DNA of 64,000 nucleotides from Zopfochytrium polystomum (GCA_025765615.1 JAIVFJ010000098.1:181566-245565); one strand, 5' to 3'. Numbered from the stretch's first letter, positions 1 to 11,757 are shown. Notes: generated by a model not told the origin, from the sequence alone. Made by a program: numbers and translations.

Positions 1-271
1 TCACGGTGGACGGCTTGTTGTTGACGAGCAGCTCGGCGCGCCGGAGCTTGGTCTCGACGCCCTCGCTGCCGGAGCGGAAGACGGACTTGTCGCTGTGTGT
101 TGTGCGTGTGTTTGTGTGGGGAACAGTGAGTGGGTGAGTGAGTGAGTGAGTGAGTGGGTGAATGAGGGTGTGGAGTGTGTGTCGTGGTGAGTGAGCGTGT
201 GGAGTGTGAAGCGGGGCAGGGCGAGCGAGCGTGAGAACGTTAACAGAAAAATTGAACGAGGGCGGCAAATG

Positions 272-307
<36 letters not shown>

Positions 308-792
308 AGAGAGAGGCTCACCTCAGCGAAACGCTGATGGGCTTTCTGTTTGCGAGCTTGTCAAACTTGGTGGAACAGTGTAGGAGTGCGAGTGTCGTGT
401 GTCGTGTGAGCGAGAGAAAAAAAAAAAAAAAAAGAAAAATTAAAAAAAAACAATATAAAATGGAGAAAAGACAAACAGAGAGAGATCTCTCTCTCGCGCA
501 TCACTCTCAAACTCTCAATACTCACCCGCCCCGCCTCAACGTCCGGAAACGCAATGATCTCGGCCCACGTCAGGTTCTGCCCCAGCACAAACTTGTTGTT
601 GAACGGGCTCGCGCTCGAGTCGAACAGCCCCGCCGTCGCGTTTTGCGCGATCCGCCCTTCGAACGTCGTGCTGCAGGGTGACCCCGTCGTCGTCAGAGGA
701 GCGGCGGCGGCGTCGAAGAAGAAGGGCGCTGCCGTGGCTGGCGAGGGCAGGAGGGCGAGAGCCGCAGACGCGAGGAGGCTGGCGAGGTGCAT
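1..792 (-). CDS. Secreted GH131-like protein, 5' part (three exons, runs off window)
   Basis: Exons by splice signal and frame: 792-526, 365-322, 92-<1. Introns are 525-366 (GTGAGT...AAG) and 321-93 (GTGAGC...CAG), and the frame stays open across both junctions. The start at 792 gives a hydrophobic N-terminus (MHLASLLASAALALL, then an Ala-rich stretch) that looks like a secretion signal. The mature part has CSTTFEGRI, GQNLTWAEIIAFPDV, FDK, KPISVSL, DKSVF and RRAELLVNN. This order resembles the N-terminal domain of fungal glycoside hydrolase family 131 (broad beta-glucanases) and related concanavalin-A-like secreted proteins. Catalytic residues lie beyond the window, so activity is untested. 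Intron 1 holds a purine/poly(A) run (about 417-480) and intron 2 a long poly(A/T) tract (269-304). Family assignment is inference; the splicing model is well supported by frame. Confidence 0.65.
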
Positions 793-1137
793 TTTTTGTT
801 TGTTGAAAGGGGGAAGGGGGAGGCTGATTTGGAAAAGGTAGGCGAAAAGGAGTTTTTATACGGAGGGCCGTTTTTTTGTGTTTGTTCCGCGCTCGGCGTG
901 CGCGCGCTCTCTCTCTCGCTCTGTCACTGTCCCTCTCAGTCTCTCTCACTCTCTCTCTCTCCGCTCAACTCAAATTTGTGTTGTCCTGTGCTCCGCGGTT
1001 CGCCATTTCCTCCGGTGCGCAACGGATCAAACAATTCGAGAGGGCGGGCCGGGCGCGGACGGACTGTTTGTTTGAGAGACTGACTGATGCAATTGCTCAT
1101 TCAGGGCTCTCTCTCTCTCTCTCGCTTCCCTCTCTCG

Positions 1138-1206
<69 letters not shown>

Positions 1207-1877
1207 GAAGTCAAAATAGCTTCCCAAACAACACCAAAAAAAGCGCGTCCACCTCCCAAATCCGTTGACAAAATACATTGCCGGGAAAAAGGAAGGAAAA
1301 AACCAACGGAAAAAAAAAGTAAAATCCGCCATGTCAAAAAGAAAACGGCCCGCCACCCCAATAAACCCGCATGAACGCGGAACGGGACTCGCGAAGTGGG
1401 AGGGACTTATAAGGCAAAAATCGAATTCCAAAAAAAAAATTAAAAATAGCGACTGCACAACCAAAAAAAAAAAACAATTTACCTACAACACGTTTTTTCC
1501 CCTTTTTTTCCCCGCCTTCTGGTCTCCGCAAATCGCCTTTTCTCCATTTCGTCAAAGACGCCTTCGTCCTTGCCAACTTTTATAAAAACATAAAAACAGG
1601 GACGGAATTTTTATTGCGGCGTTTTTGGTTCGGCTTTTTCAGTTCAGTTTTCCGTTCGGTTTTTTTTCGATCCGCTTGCGGATGCTTACCAGACCAAACC
1701 CCCCCCGGCAGCCAACGCATCCAGTTGGGCTTACCACCGTGCCAACTTGGTAATAACAGCCCCCCAAATTCTTGTTCCCCAGACTTGCGCTTTTGCAGGC
1801 ACCTTTAACCTGTCATCTGCCTGCTGCCTTCGATCGCAGCCATTGCCGTTGATCCTGTCAGCTTACTCTCTGGTGAT
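793..1877. other. Intergenic, microsatellite-rich upstream region
   Basis: Upstream of the GH131-like gene. It holds broken CT/TC runs (about 908-962), a long (CT)n tract (1104-1202), poly(A)-rich stretches and a short poly(C). Open frames here are products of low-complexity DNA. No gene is seen. Confidence 0.6.
1104..1202. repeat. (CT)n microsatellite
   Basis: About 100 bp of CT/TC dinucleotides, nearly perfect from 1139 to 1201, about 310 bp upstream of the GH131-like start codon. It creates spurious Leu-Ser and Glu-Arg open frames on the two strands. Confidence 0.95.
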
Positions 1878-2815
1878 GTGCAACACGCTTCACTAGCTAT
1901 GAATTTATCCAAATTCGTTCATGAGCACCAGTGGGCAGCTGAAATGGCATTTATCCATGTCCCATACATGAAGCCAGTGAGAATAGATTCAAGGTCATTG
2001 GAGACTCTGGAGGCAGATTTGCGCATCAGAACTCAAGGTTTTAAGTCTTTGAAGGATGAATTGAGGTCATGGAACTCTAGATGTGCAAAGTGGTACTTGA
2101 AAGACTCCTCTGTTCAAAAACTCCTTGATTTGTATGGCTCTAAAGTCTTTCCGAAAGTCTGTGCAGAAGGGAAAGACGATGCTGTATTGCTTGCTGCAAA
2201 GGCTGTTTCATCTGGTCGTTTGGACCTTGGTCAATTCCAGTACAACTTTGTATGCACACAGTTTAAGATGTACACCAGCAACAACTTGGTGGGAAAGGCT
2301 GCGGCATCACTGTTTTCAGCACTGGAATGGGCAAAGTGGACCTTACATTTACTCCAAATTGAGAAATAGTTCTGGTCTCTTCAACTCTCTCAACGGTGCT
2401 GGATTTGCAGGGCTTGACTGCAGTGATGAAACCAACACCCCAAGATTTCACCCATCTCAGTTTCAAGGAGATCTCATGATTCCATTAACAAGTGCAATTC
2501 GAGCACGTATTAAGTTGATGGGGATCTCTTCTGATGCTGCTCAAGTAGAGAGGGCTGGTCTTATTGTTGGCTCTGCACATAGGTTGATGCTTGAAGTTCC
2601 TGTAAATGTGTCCTTTGTGGCAGCCCTGGATGATATGGCAATTGGTGCACCAGCCCCAGTGTCCTTTAGTCTTTACCAAGGACAGTTTCTTCATGCTGCA
2701 GATGTTTCAAGCAACACCAATAAATGGAGGAAATTCAAGGAAACAAAACATGTGAGATAGTATGTTTGTTTTTTTGGAAAGCCTTTGACAAGAATGGTGG
2801 TAATTGATTCCAGTC

Positions 2816-3173
2816 TGTCAGGAACATGGCAGGACAAGGCAAGGCATGGCAGACAAGGAACTGAGAGGAGTGATGATTGTATTGGAAACAATTATTCACT
2901 TGAGGGATGGGACAGTTCCCCCATCCCCCTTTTGTACCTTTTGAGAGTCTTCCTTGTCAAGACTCAAAGAAAGTTCCAGAAAGAGCAATTAGTAATACAA
3001 TGATACTAATGATACCAATGACAACAAGACAAGTCAGAAAAGCAAAGAAGGTTCCAGAAGGTTCCACAAGGTTCCATGAAGGAATGTTCCAGAAGGTTCC
3101 AGAAGGTTCCAGAAGGTTCCATGAAGGAATGTTCTAGAAGGTTCCAGAGGTTTCCAGAGGGTGATTCATAACA
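2816..3173 (-). mobile_element. Solo LTR, chromovirus family A
   Basis: TG...CA-bounded, 358 bp, with the same sequence organisation as the LTRs at 50757-51109 and 55392-55744. It has the repeated GGTTCCAGAA block, TACCTTTTG region and 3' end GATTCATAACA (plus-strand reading). Perfect 5-bp target duplication CAGTC at 2811-2815 and 3174-3178. The internal region has been lost by LTR-LTR recombination. It sits inside the decayed ORF. Confidence 0.93.
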
Positions 3174-3490
3174 CAGTCGCTCCAAAGAGCACTTCAAGCT
3201 TCTTTGATAAGAATGAATTGCCTCAATAAGCCAGACGACGGATTTCTTGCATGTGTCTGGAGAGATATTCTTGAGTATACACTGGATTTGTCTAAGGAAC
3301 TCCTGAGAGCTCACACAAGATTGCAGCTTGCATACAACCATGAGTTGCAAGCTCTTGAAAAGACAAAGCAGACCATTGAAAGATGTGTTTCTCGTCGACG
3401 TCAACAAAATCAGCACGCAGAACCAACACCAGGTCAAAGTAAGACACTGAACAGCCACCGCTTGAGCAAATTGAGCGATCTCATGCAAAA

Positions 3491-3905
3491 TGTAAACAGT
3501 CTACTCTGAGTGAGTGAGTGGAAGGAGTGAATGAAGTGGAGCTGTGTGTTTGTGGGTGGTCCTTCTCCCCAACTTGGAGAGAAAAGAGAAAACAACTCTG
3601 TTATGAATTATTGATACGTGATGATGATATACACGCTGTAATAGTTGCTAAGCAAGCGTGACCAGCACAGGGTAAAAACCTCTCCTATATTATCTGCTTG
3701 AGCAGAGGAGGAGGAAACCTGTTGACACCAGGTTTCCATTCCACTTAATACTCAGAGTATTTGTCATCAGCACAAGCCAGCGCCCAGGTCTGCATTGGCA
3801 GTGACTCGCTCTCCCATGGGCATTGTGAGAACGATAACTGACAGTAACAATAGGTTCGGGTTCGTCTTGTTCCTCTTGCTGCTAACCATTCAGTTCCGCC
3901 TAACA
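3491..3905 (+). mobile_element. Solo LTR, family B (415 bp)
   Basis: Starts TGTAAACAGTCTAC and ends GTTCCGCCTAACA, so it has TG...CA ends. It is flanked by a perfect 5-bp direct repeat CAAAA (3486-3490 and 3906-3910), the signature of LTR-element integration. Full or partial copies recur at 17160, 32166, 34202, 35755, 38028, 39665, 46213, 49528, 59653 and 61138. No coding copy of this family is in the window. Calling it an LTR rests on ends and target duplication, since no internal region is seen. Confidence 0.8.
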
Positions 3906-4832
3906 CAAAAATAGGACCCAGCAGTGCTTGGTCTTTGCGTATACCACTGGCTTTACGATCAATGCCGAAACTGGGAAGCTCAGCTTGGTTTGACTGGTCC
4001 AGAAGACCATTGTTATGCCCACATTCAATATGACTCAACAGATTTCCTTCCCCAAGGATTCAAATTGCTGTTGAGACAGCTTATTTCAGGCATGGCAAAG
4101 TCTATGTGTGCAGTTGAGGCAGCCCTTGTGGATCAGGCTCGTTACATGACAGCCTTGACTGTGACAGACACACAGAATTCTGTCTACAAAATATATATGA
4201 CTTCAAGCTCCAGCATTGATAAAACTCGAAAGCATTTTCTTGATGCCTCTCAATCCATGGCAGAACTCGGGATTCCAATTACTAGCTGGACAACAGATGG
4301 AGCAACTGCACAGGTTGCTCACTTTCCTTACAACAATCCAACCCCAAGCTCATTTCTTGCAGTCTCCCGACTCGCACATGCAGCATATGCCAAACATACA
4401 AAGCTTCATTCAGGGGAAGACAAAACTTCACGCATTCTTGCTGCTGCAGACCATATCGTTGAGAAGGCGTCTGATTACATAAAGGCTCCTGAGGGTAGAT
4501 GCCCTGAAGCCCATCTGTCACTTTCTGCATTCCTGGAGAAGGACTTGATACTAAAACACCCTTCACTGAAGCGAAAACGAGAATCAGATTGCAATGATAT
4601 GCAAACGCGATCTTCTCAACGTCGCAAACTACTTGATGCAAAAAAGCTGGAGGCTTTGAACAAGGCAGTGACTGAAGACATTGTGTCAGATTTAGGAGAG
4701 CTGGGGGGTCGAGAACTTTGCCCCAACCTTTCCATTTACAACTACAACCTCTCTTCAACCACCAATCCTTCCCATTCCCTCTTCTTTGTTACTATCTTTT
4801 ATATGCGGTGGAGATACCTGACAACCCTGTAA

Positions 4833-7513
4833 GTTCGAAGTGCATGGGGTGGGTTTGCTGAGGTGGCACCTTGGCTAAGTCAACTATAGTTCACCGCTGA
4901 TGGCACTTTCTCTTCCCGCCTGGCCCTCTGTCACTGGAACAATAAAAAAGAAAAAAGAAATAAATACCACTTTCCCCGACCAGCTTGGAGTCCCCTTCCC
5001 TCATGCAGGACATTTCATTCCCCTGGTACGTATACAACAACCACAATATTGCATGTGTAGGAATGCTTCTGTCTTGCATGAGCATGTGATCTTACCCCCA
5101 TTGCTTGCAAATTGAACCAGAACAATGACAGCAGAAGTACTCAATTGCGCCAATTCAGACCGGTAGGTTTTGGCAGCTGCGATCACATTGGCTTGGTTGG
5201 GCAGCATCTGAAAAACACTCACATGGATTGACAATTAGGTTAGGACTGAAACAACAGGATCATAGCGCAGAAGCATCACGACTGCGCCTCGTAGTAGTTT
5301 ACATGGGGAAAGCCAGCTGTTGTTGGCATATGTACTTACTCATTGCTTCTCTGCAATCGCTGAAGGAGGGTAACTGCGCCAAATCAGCTGACTGTTTCAC
5401 CAACATCAATTCGAGGATCATGGGCCTCCTTGGTGATTGCGATGGAAGGACCGAGGTCCTGTGGTCCCCACTTCCTGCTGTTGTCATGAGGAAAGAAAGC
5501 GCAACCCTCGCCAGTTCTCCCTACCCGTTTTCCTCATGGTCCACTGGCGCACTCAGTCGACCAGCTTGTCCTCGGCTTCCAGCAGATCTGGTTGTCTTCA
5601 ACTTCACCAGCAGCGACTTTCACACCAGGCTGCCTCTGTGACGCAGTCCGCCCCGTTCCGACACTCTCCGCCGTCATACTCCTGAACGCCACCTCAGCGT
5701 GCTCATGCCTGCGGATCTGGGCTCCACAGCGCACTTCTGCCTGATGGGAGACTTCGTCAAGCAGCACCTGGACGTCGTCCCACCTGCGATGGTGGTGCTG
5801 ACAACACCATACCTTGTCAATCAGAAGTCTGGATTTACTGCAAAATCTTGATGGCAACTATCCCACATTTGTCGAAATCTTCACGTGGAACTGACAGGTG
5901 AAAATAAGGAATTTGCATGGCTAATTGAGTGAGTACACGCAATTTAACGAGCTGAAACCTCTTGCTACTGAGGTGACTGTACCAGACCAAGGGGGCATTG
6001 ATTGGCCTATTTCATCCTCCTCAAATCTAGGGCGAATAAGAGAAAAGTTAACTTTCGTGAACAACCACCGTTTTGAGGGTTGTTGGCCTGTTTTGCTTTA
6101 TGTCGAGTGCATAGGACCCAGCGCACTGGCGAAGGCAACGTTTTGGTGGCTATTGAAAATTGGCACAAACAGGTAAGTTTCGGTTGTTACTGCGTTTAAC
6201 ACGTTGTGAACCTAATCAAAACAATTGGTGCACAAGAGATTCTTAGTTGACAAGTCCAACGTCCACCAGGAACGCAGGACTTGTCAAAACTCCTTGTTCA
6301 GTGAGCACTTCTCAATATTTGGGCTGTCCATGTTGTCATTCGTCTGGGGTGGACACAGGACAGCACTTCATTTGGCTGCCTGTTTTTCTTGACTCGTCCT
6401 GTGGCAGACGCAGGACAGCACTTAATTCATGGTAGCGTTTGCTTGGCAAAAGGGCCAAATCAGTTAATTTTTTTCGTGAATAAAAATGCAGCTTTAGTCT
6501 GACTCCTGAACGTTTTTGTGCAGCAGTACTTGCTCCGTTTTCTTAACTTTACATAAAAATAACAAAGGGGAAGTCGGGAAAAGTGGTGCTGATTTGTCTT
6601 GTCCTTTTGCGTAGTTCATTACTACCTCGTTGCCCGGACGGTGCTCATTAGCTGGGGCTTTTTTGACCTGTCCCAAACTAGGGTTCGTCGCTGATTTCGA
6701 TTCACTCTAACCCCACAATTCGTGGCCTATAGTGTGGGTTCAGGCAAATTGGCAGCTCCTCTTCGTTGCTGCCCCTTCCAACACAAACACCCCCTCAGTC
6801 ACAGAGCCGTATGGCTGCACATACGCACTTCAGACTTGGGATGAGCACCATGAATGAGGGACCACTGTATCACAGTTTATTGCATAAAATTCAGTCACGT
6901 GTGGCTCCATGTGCTCACTGAAGGGAGAACAGAGAAAGCTCCCAGCAGGAAAGAGAGACGTATAAATAGCGTGGGTGCATTATTGAGATCCGCAACCAGT
7001 AGATTTCACTAGTTAGAACACAGCACACGCGCTTGGTCAAGCATTTTCTCCCTCCCACTCGCACCACAGTTTTCTTGTCTGTTGCTCTTTGTTCCTCGAC
7101 TGTCCCCGCACGCTCGTGGGACTCAAACCCCTTGCACAACAGTGGTTCCTGTTTCGGGCTTTCGCCCCGAAAATGGGCGCCACTGTTGATGCATGACTTA
7201 AGCCTATGTGAGATCTCCACTTCATCTTCAGGGGCTCATCTATAGTCCAGTGGCAAAAGGGATAAGACAAGTCTTTGAGATGGGAAGCTCCTGGTTATAA
7301 GCAGAGCCAGTACCCTGGATTCAGCTCAAACTCAACAAAGATGGATGATGTGGTTTAGTTCTCTCTTTATTCAAGGACAACTAGACCAGGTGGAGTCGCT
7401 CAGTGAAGAGTGCCCGAAAGGACCCTGGTTCAAGTCCAGGCTGTTCAATATGTGACCAATCTGAATTCTCGTCCTTCCGTTGACTGACTCTCACGATAGA
7501 GAGAAGTTGTCCA
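4833..7513. other. Non-coding stretch, nothing recognised
   Basis: Only short open frames in conflicting phases. A small hairpin is present: 11-nt arms 6247-6257 (TTGACAAGTCC) and 6277-6287 with a 19-nt loop. A weak tRNA-like relic with a T-arm (CCTGGTTCAAGTCCAGG) lies near 7390-7450 but cannot be folded as a full tRNA. Confidence 0.5.
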
Positions 7514-8288
7514 TGAAAGAATTCACTATGTTGGCTGATTGATGGATTGGGCTGCTGTGGTGTACACTACTGAAGGTGGTGGTGGTGGGAGGTTGATCTT
7601 GGCTTCTGTCAGTCTTGTTTGTCTTTATACAAAACTGTTACAAGGACCATCACAAGCAAAATGCTGCAAGTCATCCTTGCAGAACAGTATCAGGTCAAAG
7701 CTCCTGCACACTGCTTACACCAAAAAACCCAAAACTAACACTGTCTTCGCCAGTAGCTCGGAGGGTTGTTGCCATCTGCTGCATAAACTGCTGCAGCAGG
7801 TCTGGCTGAGCCTGCTTGGCGTCTTGGGGCGTTCCTGAGGCCGGCTCGTGGTGGAAGCTCAGGAAGTTGCGGAGCTGTTATTCGGGAGTGCTGTACTGAA
7901 ACGGATCGTGGAGGGGACTGTCCAGCATTGACGTGTCCACTTCCGGATGGTGGCTGCAAAATTTGGGAGTGCACACCATTGCAGCAGTGACCACTGGCAA
8001 GGTCGAGTGTGCTATTGCACAGCGCTGTTCCAGCAGACTTTCCGAGCAGACAATATTGTTGTTAGTTTTGGGTTTTTTGGTGTAAGCAGTGTGCAGGAGC
8101 TTTAACCTGATACTGCTCTGCAAGGATGACTTGCAGCATTTTGCAAGTGATGGTCCTTGTAACAGTTTTGTATAAAGACAAACAAAAGACTGACAGAAGC
8201 CAAGCTCAACCTCCCACCACCATCACCTTCAGTAGTGTATATCACAGCAGCCCAATCCATCAATCAGCCAACATAGCGAGTTCTTTCA
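7514..8288. mobile_element. Foldback-type element with ~235-bp terminal inverted repeats
   Basis: The arm 7514-7748 recurs in reverse complement at about 8055-8288, with scattered mismatches. Landmarks are CTATGTTGGCTGATTGATGG at 7527 versus its complement near 8277, and TACAAAACTGTTACAAGGACC at 7627 versus its complement near 8155. The spacer of about 305 bp has no ORF of note. The structure fits a non-autonomous foldback or long-TIR DNA element. No clear target duplication was found, so the exact ends are uncertain by a few bases. Confidence 0.75.
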
Positions 8289-8971
8289 CACAAAACTGTT
8301 ACCCATCCCAATCACATCCCCCTTGGTTCCAACAAGATCCTATCAGTAGAAGGGGTTGTATGCTTTTCAGATCTGTCAACTTCGTGGACCATCACAGGCA
8401 CTACAGACATTGTACAGCAATCTTGTTGCTACCATTGGAAAGCTGTCAATCTTCTCTTTCCAAAAAACCCTCCTGATTGCCAATCTGACACTCCTATGTC
8501 ATATACACGGTCTCTGAAGTTGGTGTTCACTTTTCCAACTTCACCTCAATTTGCTTGCCTTCCAACCTCCCCCTTCCAACCCCCAGCAATCATTGGAAAT
8601 GCCTGCTTCTGAACTGCACAACCTTCACCGACGACATCCCAAAATCACTCTCCTTTGTGATAAGCGACGCCTTTTTCCATTCAGGGTCACCAGATTACCT
8701 CCAACCCTCACACCATTAATTTTTTGATTTTTGTTCCCAATTGGAGACAATGACCACCCCCTACCTGACACACACCAAGCTAACAAACCAACTTTTCATC
8801 TGCTGGAACACCACCTTCACAACACACCCAAAGTCCAACGAAATCCTTCCAAACTTGACACACATGATCATCCTGAGAAAACAACATGGCCACTGACTCA
8901 ACCAAGTATGTTGCCAAGTCCTTCAGCATCTTGGAGGGAGAAGGATACCTCCACTGCAGTCCCAGAGGTCA
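8289..8971. other. Non-coding stretch, nothing recognised
   Basis: Pyrimidine/adenine-rich sequence with short frames only. The plus-strand frame 8731-9018 has no recognisable domain and may be the 5' part of the retroelement relic that follows. Confidence 0.4.
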
Positions 8972-9574
8972 ATGCACCAACTGCAAATGTTGCCCAAGTT
9001 CACTACACCCACCCCTGAGGCTGTGGTGGCAATCAACCGCTTAAACCAAGTCCTCAGCCAGGCTTTGGTAGAGGGTCCATTCCAACTCTCTCAAGGAAGC
9101 TGGCAACCACAGCAAGTGGGATGGCGACCCCAGCAACCATTCCGTCCACATCAGAGCTGGGCATCCCCAAATGTCACCTGTAACAATTGCAGTGGTCGTG
9201 GACATTATGCAAGGGAATTTCCTTCAGCTCCAAACGTGCAGGAGCAGATGCCTCAGCAATCCCAACAGGCACTCCTAATGTACAATGCACCAGCTGACAG
9301 TGATTGGGATGAACAACAGAGTCAGCAGTTTGCAAGTGAACAGCAGTTATGGGAAGAGAGTTACAACTCACAGTTTGGCAGCCAAAGTGATGACAATCAC
9401 CAACAGGATTTTTGGATGGCCTGGGAGTTTCTCGCCCATTGCGCCAGCAGATATTACAACTTTTTCACATCAACAGAACCTGCAGACACACAGCATTTGT
9501 GCAGCATTTCTCAACACAAAAAACCAGACACTCCCCAACTGCACCAACGTCTAGGACACCTTCCCTATGCTTGA
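8972..9574 (+). pseudogene. LTR-retroelement gag relic with zinc knuckle
   Basis: A 200-residue frame rich in Gln, with a degenerate CCHC zinc knuckle (CNNCSGRGHYAREF: C-x2-C-x4-H, with the last Cys replaced by Phe), typical of retroelement Gag nucleocapsids. The C-terminus LHQRLGHLPYA resembles the gag-pre-integrase motif of Copia-type polyproteins, which would imply deletion of the protease segment. No LTRs recognised around it. Retroelement origin is fairly safe; Copia affinity is tentative. Confidence 0.5.
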
Positions 9575-10249
9575 CTTGCTCCATGAAGTAACGACAAACT
9601 AACCCTGTCACCCCTCAGGTAAGCACAGCAAAAGTGAATCAGATAATGGTGTACAGCTCTGGTGTTGGAGGTGACGGCACAATGGGTTGGATTCTGTGCT
9701 ACTGCAATTAACATCATCTCCAGTGGGCCTTATTGGGAGTACTTTAGGCGTGACTGAGGGAGACTGGAGCAGGAGGTAGACTGGCAATGTGAAGCTACTG
9801 AAGCCCCAACTCGTAGGCAAGTGTGGCTAGTGTGGCCTGGACCTGTGTCAGAGGAGGTGGAGTCCTGAGCAGGGAGCCTATTCTGTGAGGAGTGCCAACC
9901 AGGAGAAAGTTATTCTCCTGTTGTGCCCAGGCGAGATGCAGGGGGTAGCATTGAGGGCAAGCTGTGTATGGGGGAGTGGTCGCCTCACCTCATAGGGTAC
10001 TGGGGGGAGCCCAGACCAGCATCATGCAGAAGGCTCACCTGTGCAGATTTTTTTTTATCCTTGCTTACTTTTGTGTGTTGGATATCTGAGAGTGTTAAAA
10101 ACTAATTCCTTCAAAGTCCCTACAAGGTAAAACAATGGCAGACACACCCACTAGGGATGCGGCAAAATCCACCTCCAGAACCACCTCCTCATCACCAGCA
10201 TTCACAGGTGACCATCTGCTCACTGTGAAGTCAACTCACGAAAGAAATT
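9575..10249. other. Non-coding stretch, nothing recognised
   Basis: No convincing ORF, RNA gene or repeat. Confidence 0.4.
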
Positions 10250-10849
10250 CCAATGATCGAAGCCACCGCCAGCAGTGGAGAAGCCAATCCCAAAAGCGCA
10301 AAAGGCAGTGCCTCCAAGGTAAACCATTCCCACTGCAATCTGCATCCCCTATCATACCTACCAAGTCCACTGAGCCCTATCCCACCCGCACTTGCCTTCG
10401 AAGTTCAGAGAATCTATCGTGAATCGCAATGCGCACCAATCGCTTCCACATGCCCTAGTTCCACCACCACCACTGCCAAGACTGCCGTGGTACCCCAGCC
10501 CCCACACTGTCATCTCACCTATTATACAATCGACCTCCTGCCCAATTCTGCACTCAATTCTGGTCTGCTCACATGCCTTTCACGTTCTCAATTACACCTT
10601 GCCTTTTGTTTCAGGATTTCAGATGACAGTTTGTTGCTCAACGAAGTCGCCAATCAGGAGCCTTTCTCCGCAAAGCACGGCAAGACCGCAGCAGCATGGA
10701 GCATTGTGGCAAGGGCTTTCGGCCAGACGATCGCAGATGGCGAAGATCAGGGCGCCCCAGATGGACTTGCTTGCCAGCGCCGTTTCAACAACCTTATTGA
10801 CGCATTTAAATCGCAGACGTTGGCGTCCCTGCAGGCATCTCTTAAGTAG
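10250..10849 (+). pseudogene. Myb/SANT-like DNA-binding ORF, probable Harbinger accessory protein
   Basis: The C-terminal part of the frame 10253-10849 (from about 10612) reads as a Myb/SANT-like trihelix domain: a DDSLLLNEV helix, PF, then a W-containing helix (TAAAWSIVARAF) and a C-R-x3-N-x2-DAFK helix (ACQRRFNNLIDAFKS). This type of protein is encoded next to the transposase in PIF/Harbinger elements. Here it converges tail-to-tail with a Harbinger transposase fragment at 10850-11290. The Pro/Ser-rich N-terminal part may not be coding. No terminal inverted repeats were found, so this is probably a relic. Confidence 0.5.
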
Positions 10850-11290
10850 ATAGCTGTCGTGTCGACTTCCAGCAACTGGGCCAAACAGGTGAATGATGAA
10901 TCCATCAGGAGTTTTGATTGCTTGATGCTTGAGTGCATGTTTCCGTTTGTGAACATTGTAAACGACTTTCTGATGCGGTCCATGAAGCCGACACAATTAT
11001 TTAGAGGTGCCCACTTCTTTGAATAGCAGCTGCAAACGATGAGAGCTTGGTATTGGTGAGTAGGTGGTGATCAAGGACTAAGAGGTGCTAAAACCGATGA
11101 TAGATGTGGCCGATTGCTTGATTGCTTGTTTGTGAAAGAGCAGCGTTTCGGTGACCAAACATATCCTCCATTTCAGCAAGACAGTTTGGGTATGCCGGAC
11201 GCTGTAATGCAATACACAAGGCCTCTATTCCGGAGGCGGTATATCGAGCTTCTGTGACCACTGTTTGCAGCAATTCAAGCAGTGACACAA
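10850..11290 (-). pseudogene. PIF/Harbinger DDE transposase fragment
   Basis: Minus-strand frames 11288-11088 and 10996-10850 carry parts of a DDE_Tnp_4-type transposase. The first has an N-terminal helical segment (EALCIALQRPAYPN...). The second has a catalytic-core segment with YNVHKRKHALKHQAIKTPDG, then HLFGPVAGSRHDSYLL, matching the family pattern hKR.H..k.q....PdG....l.GP..GsrHDs. The two parts are in different frames with a gap between, and the region after HDSYLL runs antisense into the Myb-like ORF. The gene is therefore truncated and dead. Confidence 0.7.
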
Positions 11291-11757
11291 GCTCATGAAG
11301 CTGATTAGAACCAAATCGGAACGACTCTAACCAACGAGGGGAGTTGCTGGGCTCTCATATGATATCGAAGGATCGAACCCATTGCGTTGGTTCGGGGATG
11401 ATGGCCAATGCAAGAAGATGACAATATCGATGAAGTACGGTTTTTTCTTCTCTCCTACGTTACGAAAAAAAAATTTTACGAAAAAACCCGTTTCCGCAGT
11501 TCTTCCCGGGGGCGAGTGGCACCGTCGTTCGGCTTTTGTTAAATTATTTGTATTTTTTTTTTTTCTTTTTTCCATTCGAACTTTTTTCATGGCGCCCTGT
11601 GCATTTGTCTTGCCCATCTTTGGTTGATGATAAATCAAAAGACTGGGAGTTTGGGTGACGGGGAGGGAGACAGAGGGCGTGCATTCTCGTATTAGAAATC
11701 GAACGGAGAGAGAGAACGAAGCGGAGAGAGACAGGGACGGATGCGAGAGGGAAAGCA

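Larger units (their letters stand above)
1878..4832 (+). pseudogene. Decayed long ORF of unknown family, interrupted by two solo LTRs
   Basis: Open segments follow one another on the plus strand: 1878-2369, about 2340-2760 (another frame), 3204-3490 and about 3985-4832. They have natural amino-acid composition (for example MNLSKFVHEHQWAAEMAF, FLACVWRDILEYTLDLSKE, DFLPQGFKLLLRQLISGM) and end in a basic KRKRES/RSSQRRK stretch. A 358-bp solo LTR (2816-3173) and a 415-bp solo LTR (3491-3905) lie inside, each with a perfect target duplication, so the coding sequence predates both insertions. Further frameshifts (around 2340 and 3985) show decay. I do not recognise the family; a large transposon-encoded protein is as likely as a host gene. 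Confidence 0.5.

Noticed and set aside
876..1374. Several open frames over the CT tract on both strands
   Set aside because: They consist of Leu-Ser or Glu-Arg runs from the microsatellite and have no start or splice support.
7222..7450. Two tRNA-like segments (TAGTCCAGTGG; CCTGGTTCAAGTCCAGG)
   Set aside because: No complete cloverleaf with anticodon and acceptor stems can be drawn; at most old tRNA relics.
10619..10850. C-terminal 62 residues of the minus-strand transposase frame
   Set aside because: This part is antisense to the Myb/SANT-like ORF and has no transposase motif, so the transposase is taken to end near 10850.
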